Shown here: positions 44,347 through 55,059 of the stretch, one piece after another
Position numbering within the stretch: position 1 is the stretch's first letter
How the letters are laid out: every line of letters starts with the position of its first letter
Origin: Acephala macrosclerotiorum
Taxonomy: Eukaryota > Ascomycota > Leotiomycetes > Helotiales > Mollisiaceae
Reading direction: 5' to 3'
NCBI GenBank assembly: GCA_014904845.1
Contig: MU119356.1
Location: 66,998 to 130,997 of the forward strand
Length of the DNA: 64,000 bases
The notes under the pieces: model-generated
What the model saw: only the letters and a program-made list of their open reading frames with translations
Told to the model about the DNA's origin: nothing
Databases searched by the model: none
Made by a program: the position numbers and the translations under genes

Positions 44347-46753
44347 CTAAGTAGTGTTTGTTTGGCGTTCAGCAGGCTGTCGAGTTCGTACCCCACGCAG
44401 TCGAAAACGGGGCTCGTCGGTTTCGAGGAGCTTGGGTTGTGCGGCTGGCAGAGCCTCAATGAGTTCCTTATCTTTAGGATCGTCTGCGTCGACGACCTCG
44501 GCCAAGTCCTGCTGATCAATCACAGCTGGCACCACTACCTGAGTCTCCTACTTCTCCCCCAACTCAAGAGCTGGGGTACCATATTGAGAAGCATCTTGCA
44601 GCTCTTCTCGTCTACCACCAATGTGTTCGCTGCGTTGTCGACTCGTGGCTGACAACTCTTTCTTCAGCAATTCGCCGCGGATCCCACGATGTGTCCCACT
44701 GTTCCTTAGGTAACATTTCTCCTTGGAGCAAGTCTTCTGAATTTATGGGATCTGCTGATACCTTGCGGTGTGGTGGTAACCTTGGTTGCAATGATTGGAT
44801 AGCTTGTGACGGATCCGCAACTATCATCTCCTCATCTCCGGCGGACAATGACTTGACGATTCCACTCTGATCATCCACAGCTTTCTGATCCTCTCTCGCC
44901 GCCTCAATATCTCTCCTCTCCTCTTGAACAGGAGGTGTTGCATATCGATGCTCCTGATCTGCAAGGGCTTCAGACTCAAGCTCAAGTTTGCCGACTGCTT
45001 CCAAGACAGCCGCATATGGGCCTGGGTTGTTCACCAGCCCAGAAAAGATCTTAATGGGTTCCGCTAGAAGGAAAAGCTTGTCTAATAAGCCATCTACCTC
45101 CTCCAGATTGATAGTTAAGCTTTCTTCTGTGTGCCTCAACAAAAATCTCTGCACAATCGGCCTATGATTGAGTTAGAACGAAGTGACAAGAAATGGCGTG
45201 AGCAGTGCAGCTTACTTCTCTCTGGCCAAATCTAGGTGACGCAGGGCACCACTGATATTCTGTCCTGCAAAACTTATTGCTTGGTAAATACCAAGAAGAT
45301 GAGTTGTGACTATCTCGCGCAAGTCGCTGTTCAGTTCTTGCGGTTTGCGTTCTTCAATGAATCTAGAACAGAGTCTTCGATACCTACTTCGTCTGCCCAG
45401 GTTTTGAACCGGCTCAATTGTGCTTGTATCCAGAACTTGAACGACAGTACATCGTTGATACTTTCATTTTCCTTGCTTTCAATTCTGGAAGCATGTAAAT
45501 TTCCGTTCGTTAACTCTTTGAATCCTTGGAGGACGGCTTGGAAAAGTAGGGTGCCTCTGTTAGAAATCATGTGATTTAGTGCTGAGTCAGTGTTGCGGGG
45601 TTTAAGAGATCTCTCTCTCTCTCTGAGAACAATCATCATCAATATCATTAATATCAACAACAATCATTAATATCATCAAATCTTGACAGCCTCCAGCTGC
45701 CTCAGACTCGGTCAACTCTCGCAAGGCCCCGGCTGAAACAAATTCATCAAACTGAGGCATCATGACTGGATCGTCACTGAGTTTAAGCTCTTCTGCTTCC
45801 TCTAGGCGAGTTAATTCCCCTGCATCGAAGTTGTCGAAAGCTCGTTTCGACGGCTCGCCACTGAACCCACTGAATATGGACAAGGTCTCGTCCGATACTG
45901 AGCTTTGGTCCGGTTGCTTAGAGAGTACACCGGAAGATGTAATTGGTGACCCAATGGTAGATGGTACAGCCTGTTCCCATCTCCCTCGACTACTCAATGG
46001 GTTGCCTTTTGTGGGACCCCTCCAAGGGGCTTCTGACGTTGGGGTAGGAGAGAATATAGTCCGGAGTGGTGAAGAGAGAATTTCTGAAGTTTTGTTTGCG
46101 GGTGATGTCTGCTCTGTTTCCTCCTATAAGGAGAATCAGCATTCAGATTCTCTAGAATTTGAATACGCCACGCCGTCTGTACCTGAATATCACCTAACAC
46201 TATTCCCTCGGCGGTGCTACCCTCACGATTCTGCTTCGACGTGTCAACGATACCGGTGGAACTACGATCCTTGATCGCGTGCACGGCGATGCGACTTGGT
46301 TTGCTTCTGCTGGGTCCAGGTGCAGATGGGCTAGGATGAGATTCTCGAACACGGTTGAGAGGACTCTGATCAAGCAGTGTTAACAGTTACATTTTTTTAG
46401 GCCAGACTACTCACAAGGACCGTCATGTCCAAAGCATTTTCCACAGCCTTTTCTACAGCATCGCACACAGGGCAGTCGCCTTTATAGAAAGTCTCGCTTG
46501 TCTCGGCGAGGTTGTTTTCATCTGTCTATATAACAGTTGGAGCAGAGCATATCCGTTGTCCCGGTGGCAAGTCTCTTTGCGCCGGGTCCTTGATGGCATC
46601 ATCACATTGCACAATTGTTTTCCTCCGAATAACATGCGGCAGCACCTTGGGCGCGGATCCATCCTTTGTTGGGGTTGCTAGGAGGCTGGCAAGGAGTGGT
46701 ACGAGGCTGCTGTCTTTTGTCCCATCTCCAGTCCCCTCCATCAACTTCTCCAT
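44347..46753 (-). pseudogene. Multi-exon gene with fungal helical domain, broken by solo LTR
   Basis: Several spliced exons can be followed from ATG near 46738-46753 (EGTGDGTKDSSLVPLLASL) to a stop at 44347. Introns have good signals, for example GTGAGT near 46436, TTATAG near 46125, and 45215-45162 with GTAAGC/CATAG. A Ser/Glu-rich region precedes LLFQAVLQGFKEL ... QLSRFKTWADEVG ... LREIVTTHLLGIY, a helical module of the kind found at the N-terminus of fungal HET/NLR-associated proteins. Lesions are: TAG 46526-46528; a solo LTR at 45558-45688, whose removal with one GCCTC rejoins EAAGG to TLLFQ in frame; a lost base near 45343; a frame change near 44640; and TAG 44548-44550. The tail after 44535 is charged and Pro-rich. 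The product and role are unknown. Confidence 0.7.
45558..45688 (-). mobile_element. Solo LTR of the short-LTR family, duplication GCCTC
   Basis: On the minus strand it begins TGTCAAGATTTGATG and ends TTTCTAACA, and contains TCTCTTAAACCCCGCAACAC and ACTAAATCACATGATT, as in the LTRs at 39958 and 41584. GCCTC flanks it on both sides (45553-45557 and 45689-45693). No internal region is left, so it is a recombined solo LTR. Confidence 0.88.
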
Positions 46754-46867
46754 GGCGTCAAATCAAGCCTCTCCACGTTCTTGTCGCTTCGGTTACGGTA
46801 AATAATCCAATTGCTACGTAAACCTTCCTCCTTTTATCTCCAAATTCCGTATGCAACAATCGACCTC

Positions 46868-47056
46868 ATGTCGCTGCAGGCAGCCTTTGACGATACGGCC
46901 AAGGCCGCCTCTGCACAAGCAGCTGAAGGGCAGAAGCTCTTCAATGATATTGCCTCCTTCTTAGACAAACATCTCGACCAGTTTTCCAACTTCTTACTAT
47001 ACTTCCTTAGCGCCCTTAACGCGCTACGTATAAACATTACTATTATTGGCCAGTAA
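46868..47056 (+). pseudogene. Short amphipathic ORF cut by AT island
   Basis: ATG 46868 gives 62 codons, Ala/Gln-rich then FLDKHLDQFSNFLLYFLSAL, ending TAA at 47054-47056. The same frame stays open past the TAA (YYNAFISGTTVAKLRVTF) until the AT island, so the stop may be a former CAA. It is divergent from the gene at 44347-46753. The family is unknown. Confidence 0.35.
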
Positions 47057-47089
47057 TACTATAACGCGTTTATATCTGGCACTACTGTG

Positions 47090-47700
47090 GCAAAGTTACG
47101 CGTTACTTTTTTTGAAAGTTTTTTTTTTATATTAATTAATTTCGAAAATAATATTAATTATATATTTTTTAATATATAAAAAACTTTTACTTATTATAAA
47201 ACAATTAATAAACTTTTTTATTTTTAATTAATTTACGAATTATAAATTATTTTAAATAAATTTAATTTATTAATTAAAACGAATTAATTTAAAATTGGAC
47301 TTTTTTATAATAATTATAAATTTAAAAAAAAAACGTATTAAATTTTTTTTAAAATAATAATAATAATAAATATATATATATTTTAATATTATATTTTTTT
47401 TATTTATATTTATAATTATAATATATTAATTAATTCGAATTAAATAAAATTTAATTAAATATTATCAAATTTTAAAATTTAAACGATTTTATTAATTTAT
47501 TATTACGTAATTTAATAAAAACAATAAAAATATATAAAAAAAAATTTATTTAAAATATTAAAATATTTTAAAAATTTTATATATTTTATTATAATTTTTA
47601 ATATTATAAAAATAAAAATAAATTTAATTATTTATAATAAATAAAAGTTTTTTATATATTAAAAAATACGTAATCAATATTGCCTTTGAAATTAACTATT
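47090..47700. repeat. AT-rich hypermutated island
   Basis: No ORF, and few cytosines, mostly in CpG. It separates the 62-codon ORF from the coiled-coil gene. Confidence 0.65.
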
Positions 47701-47878
47701 TATAAAAAGTATTTTAAAAAAAAGTACATAGTCTCATTACAATGCTAATTCGAGTAATTGACTTTTAATAGTAAGGAGGAAGGTTTCTTTATCCGTCGGT
47801 AATAGTATTCCCAAAGTCCAACGATCGTTTTACATTTGTGTATTTCTGTTTCCAGTCTTCTCGTTCGAGCCTCAATTG

Positions 47879-49798
47879 CTATTCTCTGATATTGCGCTTC
47901 TCGAGGACTTGTTTGGAGATGATGCCGAAGGACTGTCTTTCGGCTTTCATGCGAGATTCGAGCTTTTCAACTTCCTTCGTTTTCTCGGTGAGAGTGGTTT
48001 TGACAGAGCTTAGCTGTCGCTCAGCCTCCATGTATTTGCGTTCCCAATTTCCTTTCTCTGACTTCAACTGCTGTTCTGTTTTGTGGCGCTTGGCAAGGAT
48101 TTGCTTGGAGATAACACCGAAAGACTGTCTTTCAACTTTGATGCGAGCTTGGGCTGTCTCGAGCTCGTTTCGTTGAGTCGCCAAATACTCGGCCGCCTTA
48201 GTGTTTTCTTCCTCCGTCTTCCTCTTTTCCTCTAATATCAATTGCTTATCGATCTCGATACGCGCTCGGTCTTCGAAGAGCTCATTTTGTTGAGTCGCCA
48301 AATGCTCGGTCGCCTTAGTGCTTTCCTCCTCTATCTTCCTCCTTTCTTTTAATATCAATTGCTTGTCGATCTCGATGCGCGCTCGGTCTTCGATGAGATC
48401 GTTTTGTAACCTTCGCCGAATTATTATTTCCTCGGCTGCTTTACTTCTTTGCTCCTGCATCATTTGCTTGTCGACTTCCATACGAGCTCGGGCCTTCACG
48501 ACCCTATCATACCGACTTGCCATATCTTCGGCGGCCTTCTGCCTTTCCTCTTGAGTTTTCTTCCTGTCGGCTTCGATACTTTGACGTTCTCTCTGCAGTT
48601 CTTCTCTTTCGGAAGCCACTCGCCAGATTTGATCAGACATGGCGTCCATTTTCGCCAGGAGGGCCGAGTTCTGGATGCGATAATCCTCACGTTCAACATG
48701 GCTTTGGTCAAGCCGTCTCTCCAGATTAAGGCACCGCGCTTGAAGAGAAGAAATCGTCTCTTCTTGAATGAAGTTCTTCTGGTTTTCGATTGCTTCATAG
48801 CGATCCGCCACTTGCGTCAGATTCTCAAGCATAGATCTGAGCTGAGGCAAAGACTCTACTTCACGAACGAATGTGCTCGAGTCCGAAGTCGATCCAAACA
48901 CCGTTGCACAATTGCTGGAGACTTCGTCGAGAGAGCTTGGGATCCAGTTTTTGATGTTGTTAACCCTCTCTTCAGATAATGGTACCCTAAAGATGCTGCC
49001 GTCTCGCCTTAGAGAATTCTCGCGTGTGATAGTACTGCCATTGCTAGCAAAACTGCTCGCACTAGAATGAAAAGCACGAGCTGCCTTTACGAAACCTCTC
49101 ACACTGTTGGTGGACTCAGGGATGCCAGCCAGGGATGGATTGGGCGTCTTGCCGAGGTCATTAACAAGTACTTCGATGCCATCTTCCATAATCCCAAGGC
49201 GTTCGAAGACTTCGGCATCTGTGCGATCGCGGCGGATGCCAGCAGAGCTACTCACGTTAGTCCTAATTAAAGCACTTTCATAAGACCACTTACGCGTTGA
49301 TAGCAGCCAGCGCAATGTCTAACACCTGATGATAGGTATTAATCTGGCTCTGAAGCCCGTCCAGTTCGCTCATATTGAAGTCCAGCCTGATCTTGGATAC
49401 GGTACGCCGCAGTATGCCCTTACCGTCACCACCATCGGCGGAGACTTTCTCAAGCACCTGCTGATATCTCTCAAGGATGTCCGAACACCTTGAAACATTG
49501 TCCTTAACAGATACCCAGAGCATCCCATCAGGTCCGGATTGAACAGCAGCTACTCCTGGGTTGTTAGTCCAGGCATGATTGACGGCTCTCAAAACCTGGT
49601 CAAGAGAGTCTAGGCGGGCTTGTAGGCTTCGGATATTGTCATCGATCCCTCTAACACCTGTCGCGAACGATCTGACAGTCACCGATAACTGCACATGATT
49701 AGTTTGTTTGGGGGAGGGTTGCAGTGGACACGACCTGCCTTGAAACAAAGCTGGGCGGCTGTGGCAGTAGCAGCAGCGATGGATAGAGGATCAATCAT
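47879..49798 (-). CDS. Fungal STAND-type N-terminal domain with long coiled coil
   Basis: Exons 49798-49739, 49688-49294 and 49247-47879 give about 607 residues with no lesion. MIDPLSIAAATATAAQLCFK, then LSVTVRSFATG and IDDNIRSLQARLDSLDQVL, matches the helical N-terminal domain seen in front of fungal STAND/NLR proteins. No nucleotide-binding domain follows; instead residues about 290-600 are a charged coiled coil with 38-39-residue repeats built on ARIEIDKQLIL (copies with ARMEVDKQMM, ARIKVERQSF and RMKAERQSF). Intron 1 has a GC donor (AAG/GCAGGT) with a CTAATC branch and TGCAG acceptor; no GT site keeps the frame. Intron 2 (46 nt) has GTAAGT and GACTAACG. It may be an adaptor or signalling scaffold in fungal immunity-like pathways, which is inference. 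Confidence 0.85.
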
Positions 49799-51676
49799 AG
49801 CTAGTTGTTAGAGTGCGTAGTCATTGAAGCTGTGCTACGATGAGTTTCTAAGAAGAAAAAGATTGTCGTCGTTGTGTGGGGCCCTCAACTTTTTAGTACG
49901 CAAGGTGTCGAAAAGAACGACAATCAACACAGCCTCAAAAGCCACACCGTGCCCGACGCATGTTTTGTTGTCACATCTTCCAAACTGCTTAATGGGCATG
50001 GGGACGCTTGTCGAAAACGAATGAACAACACCGCATACCAGACAAATGACGACGCCTTGAACGCCACAACAGCCCTGCCTCTCGAAAACAAAGTTTTTGT
50101 AATAACCCCAAGACAATATTTGCTCTGTCAATATTAAATTTCTGCCAATGCGAAGAAGGATCTGATGTTTTCTATGTAGTCGCTGCATCTTGACCAAGCC
50201 TGCAGCCGAGTTTGAATATTGAGCGGTCAAAAGTGTGAAGCAGCCCAAACCGCTTTCGCAAGCCGCCACATATAAAGCCGACCACGCGAGGTGGTTTGCT
50301 TGGAGGCTGCAATGCCAATGCATGTCTAAGCCCTCGCGTAGCCTGCCACCGGCAAAAGTTAGCTAAGCCTGACTTGTGGCTTGAAACCCCACGAAAGAAG
50401 GACAAAGATTGTAAAAGTCAAATTGTGTTGCACTGGTCTTCGCTTGGAACCAGTGTCTGCGCGAAGTGCGAGTACCACCCTAGACACAAATACATTTGAT
50501 CTCAGCAGTTTACGAAGCGGGGAAAATTTACACGCCACACCATAGGATTTCAAAGGCGCTTTCCTAGGTGTCCACCAGTGGCCAGCCCCTCTCCATTTTG
50601 GCCTGCGCCTCAAGGTTCGAATTCATCAGCCCATTCGATGTCCAAATCCAGGCCTCCTATCTCCGTATTGCTCAAGGTATGCGACGGCGCTATGAATAGT
50701 ATGTGTGTTGCTTCGTTACCTGAATTACGAAGCTATTTTTGCCTGACTCGATAGCTTAGCGCTGTGCAAGCACCTCCAGGACCAAATAGTTTCCTTATCC
50801 AAAACTTCACACCAGTACGTAAGAATTGAATTACGGAAACACAGAGCCGTGATATTTTTTTTTTACATCGCATTTTGCCTTTTATCAAAAACTGAAACTT
50901 TATATAATTTTATTATTATATAATACGTTTTATTTAATAATATTATTAATAATTATATATAAAAATAAAAATATTAAATTATAATTAAATTAAACAAATA
51001 AAACGCGATTACGTAAAAATGTATTTTTAAAATTAAATTTACGAATTTTTAATTAATAAAAAAATAAAAATAAATAATATTATATTTAAATTAAAAAAAC
51101 TTTTTCTTCTTTTTTATATTACGTAAACATTTTCTAGAATAATGCAAGTTATAATATAAATATTAAATTAATCAAATAATAAACAAACTTTCCTAGGCGG
51201 GGTTTTTTCCACGTTTTCAACGTTTCAAACAGATTTTCGGATTGCCGAATTACCCACTTGGGTTTAAGCTCAATGACAGCCGACCTAGTTTGGAAAATCA
51301 TAAACAATTAAAGGGAGTTTGGGGAAGCATTTGCTAAATGGGATTACATTACGGCTGAGTGGAGGTAAGAGGCTTTATCTAATCGTCAGACCTCGAATTT
51401 ATTAGTGAAAATTCTGGCAAGCGAAAATAGACTTAGCGTTCTGTAGTGATGGTGCACTTGCAACGAAAAACATGACACAGAAACAAACATGATCTTCTGG
51501 ATGAAGTATGTGCATTCGAAGAGCATATGTACAACATCAACTCATCTCACCCCTTCCCTACCAACCCCCACCCCCATACAAACGAATGACCGCCAACTTT
51601 TGAAAATAACCGACTCCAGTCCGCTTTTGAGCCACCCATCTCCTCTCCTCCCATACCACTCGCCCCATTACCACAC
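49799..51676. other. Intergenic with small AT-rich patch
   Basis: The upstream region of the coiled-coil gene, with overlapping ORFs on both strands (49835-50613) that show no domain. 50861-51180 is an AT-rich patch of the hypermutated type. Nothing else is recognised. Confidence 0.4.
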
Positions 51677-52985
51677 TTAACCAGTGAAAGCAGGCTTAGC
51701 ATTCTTCAACAACATCTCAAAATACGCCTCATCCCACTGCCCAGCCTGAGGAGACGGCTTAAACGCATAATCATGTCCACAGAAACTATCATATCCGTTG
51801 GCAGTCGTATCAGACGTGCCATCAGACTCCCCACCAGGCTTAACCCAAACGAACGCATCAACCAAACTATCACCAGTGGCAAACGTAGGACGAACACCGA
51901 AACCGGCACCGTTGACGTTACACCAGTCAACCCAAGCAAGACGAAGGCCTTGAACTGCGTTACGACCCGTATCGACGATAGCATAGGCAGGCATTCCATC
52001 TTTCTTAGTGAGAGGGGAGAAGGTATCAATGTAAGTCTTTTCGTCTTGGCATTTGTTGTATTTAGCATCAGAGGCCGTTGGGAACTCGCCGGGGGAGAGG
52101 GAGAATGCGTTCCAGCCAGCAACGTTGGGGTGGTTGAGGGACTTGAGGGCGTATGCGACGCCGCTCTCGTAATCGGACTTGGCGCTGGAGCAAGTGATCA
52201 GGTTGGCGTTGGTACCAAGTTGGGGAAGGAGTCGGGCTCGATGACCAGAGCAACGACGACGTTTGGTGCGGCCTTGATAGCAGCAACAATGGCTGGCGAG
52301 GAGTTAGCACGAGCTTCATTTCGATGTTGGATGATCATCTACGGTCAATGTACGAAGACTTGTACTTGGCCAACTCTCCCGTCTTAAGTTCACCGTTGGA
52401 GGCCTTGGCGGCGCAATCACGTCCGGGCAGATCATAGATGACGAGACCGAGGATATCAGTGCAGGGAGTCTCTACGAGCATGGTAGCCACCAATGGAACT
52501 CTGGCAATGGTATCACTGTTGTGAGAATCAGCAGGGCGTTCAAGTTTGTGGACAGAGCTGAAAGCTTACATCCACAAGAAGCTTCCGGTTTGGGCGACCT
52601 GAGAAGCCTGAGCCTTGATGGAAGCATCCGTCACGCTCGACATAGCAGTAGCAATCTCAGAAGCGTACGCTGAGTTGGCATGGAGCGTACGGCCGGAGAA
52701 AGGGTTGGAACTAGCTGCAATAGTCACCGCAGAAGCACATGCTGCCTTCGCGTCACGCTCCTCGACGGTCTTGGTTGGAGAAGCAATCGTAATAGTCGCA
52801 CATGTATCTTGTCGAATTGAACTGTTACTGAGGCGGATGATGAGGTGGAGGAATGGGTGTCGAGGTAGGACGGTCTCCATCCCATACGAACGAAACCAAC
52901 TTGTGCCGTGATGTCTCAAGAGAATTTTCCTGTGCCTGAACGGAATCAGGGCCTTCAGGGCCGGTACTTGCGGATATTCTGCCAT
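51677..52985 (-). pseudogene. GH6 cellobiohydrolase pseudogene
   Basis: This recognisably encodes a glycoside hydrolase family 6 enzyme (exo-acting cellobiohydrolase II type). In order: NPFSGRTLHANSAYASEI; SFLW-I-DT across an intron (about 52566-52512); VIYDLPGRDCAAKASNGEL with the catalytic-acid Asp; a second intron with TCGCCAG acceptor; VVVALVIEPDSFPNLV; NHPNVAGWNAFSLSPGEF; RLAWVDWCNVNGAGFG; and VWVKPGGESDGTSD to the end. A single-base loss near 52215-52225 breaks the frame after PNLV. Between PNVA and GWNAF about 45-50 residues usual in the family are missing, including the YLDAGH block. No signal peptide or clear CBM1 is visible upstream; the N-terminus from ATG 52985 is doubtful. The enzyme would have been secreted for cellulose breakdown. 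Confidence 0.85.
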
Positions 52986-54542
52986 CTTGGCCTTGTGACG
53001 ACCCACGAAATGGACATATTTTAGAAGAGAGTGAGGGGACTAGGAAGTCCCGCCGTAAGTTTCGCCGTACTGCGGATCAATCGTGCAATGTGCCCGAAGA
53101 TCAGGTCGTTCTTGGCAGAATCTGTTAAAACACCTGACGACTAGATTCGGGCTCTGAATGTTCCTTAGAAACAGGCTGATAGGTACATAGCTATGGAAAT
53201 TCATGTTTTATAGCTTGAAACTTCACTTAAAGTGCTGGATTGTTGCTGACTTTCGACTAACGGCATAGTTCAGTCCGTTCCCAGAGGCCAGAATAATCAA
53301 CGAGGCGTCAGGTACCAGCCAAAAAGGGAGTCTTTGAACAGATTAAGTTTCCAATTCAGATCAAGGGATCTTGGGGATCCTTGACACACCTAATCGAAAC
53401 ACACTCCCCATGAATTTGTGTACCAAATGAAAGAAGGAACGCAAATGGAAGAAGCCTTCGAGATTGACTTCATTCTGCCTGTGGTGAGGCAATATCACTT
53501 GATGGGTCCATTATGATCTCCAGCCTTCCTCCCCAGGTTTCGTAATATAAGCACTCTATGTGGGAGCCTTGGCGGTATATATTGGCCTCGAAGACCTATC
53601 TACCGGGAGTAGAAGTGCCGTGCCGAGTCCGTATGAATTGCCTCATCACATTACCCCTCGACAATATTGCGGGGTGCATGTCCATTCTTTGTTCCGATTG
53701 AAGCAGAGTGGCACATCTTTCCACACTAGATGAACAATATGTCGATGGTGTGTATATGGCACTCGCCTGGAGATCTTCCCCCGCATGCCGGCTTCCTTTC
53801 CGGGACTTGGCACCCTCCGCACATCACTGCCACTCTCCTGATATGGTCGCGTGAAAGCCTGCCGATTCAATTGACGATGGAGGTGTAGGAGGGAATGTCA
53901 GGAGTTCTGTCTTGTCGAGGATGTCGATAGTGTGCGCATCAATTCGTCGGAAGCTCAATCCCTGCTCCCCTTCAGATTCGATTAGGGGAGAGTTTAGAGC
54001 TAGAGATATGCCTTGTCAAGTCTAGTCCTTATCAAGGCTTCGCGGTATGCATCTGCATCTGCTTAGAGGATGGTATGGAGGCTGTTCGATTCGCGTCTTG
54101 GAAGCTTCATTTTGAAGACTCAGTATGCCATTGAATGCCGCAGGGCAGAGGATAGACGGTAAGGGAGTACGGCTATTGGTGGATCGCGTATTCGAGGCTA
54201 CATGCCATGGAGTCGATGTCCTGGTTGGTAATTGAGGTTTCGTTCGGTAGTTGGACGCTCTCTGCGAAACTTGTTATCTTGCTTGGAGGCAAATCATCAG
54301 AGGAGAAGGGACGCTGCGGTAGTCGTGGATTTACAGCATTGATGATATATCGAGGTCTCGATGCGAGGATCACATCAATGGCGATGAAAACTGAGGTGAA
54401 GTTCCAGGTTGGTGGTCGCTGTGAAGAGTGGAGATCATGACTAGCGGGATTACAGCGAGGATCAAACTCGCAAATCTGCCGTCCCTACACTAAACTAGCT
54501 TCCAGGTCCGCCCCGACCCACCGCCCTCCGTCATTACTGCAC
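52986..54542. other. Intergenic, no gene seen
   Basis: Short ORFs such as 53646-53870 (minus) have no domain. No repeat or RNA gene is recognised. Confidence 0.4.
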
Positions 54543-54725
54543 ATGGCCTTTAAACGCCGTTCTGATCTCAGGCGCCACCAAAACACTGTTCACTTCCATC
54601 TTCAAAGTCACCATTGTCCTATTGTTGGATGTGCTAAGGCGAGTAGAGCCAGCTATAGTCGTGCTGACAAGGTCACTGAGCATATGTGGAAGAAGCATGC
54701 GGATCAGGGCTACAGAAAGGCTTGA
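54543..54725 (+). pseudogene. C2H2 zinc-finger C-terminal fragment
   Basis: FKRRSDLRRHQNTVHFH, then CPIVGCAKASRASYSRAD and HMWKKHADQGYRKA, is the last one and a half fingers of a fungal C2H2 factor. The Cys pair of the first finger is garbled upstream (TACTGCACATGGCC), and no further coding precedes it, so this is a remnant. The final GYRKA with a stop at 54725 looks like the true C-terminus. Confidence 0.6.
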
Positions 54726-55059
54726 GACCTCTACTGAGAGACCTCAGGGCTGACCGAATCCGAAAGCGTCCTTTGTTCGAATCCTTTTCTTTTGTAGTCC
54801 GATGTTAGGTGTCTATAACAGCTTCACTCGGATATTTCATGGGAACGGCGAGGAGGGGCAACAAATTACAGGCGTTTAACGGCCGTCTTTTTACATCCCT
54901 CTCACGCTTCATACAAACTACATTTTCCAGCCACAGTCATGTCCCATCGCATCGCCTGTCATGGCCCGCCTCGACACGTGATATATAGCCAACTCCTGTC
55001 CCTAATGCTAATAGTGGGACGTCCTTCGTACCTCACGCCGTGCTTTGCCTTTGACGGTT

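Noticed and set aside
54770..54790. GTTCGAATCC, a tRNA T-loop-like word
   Set aside because: The flanking bases do not form a T-stem, and no acceptor or anticodon arm fits.
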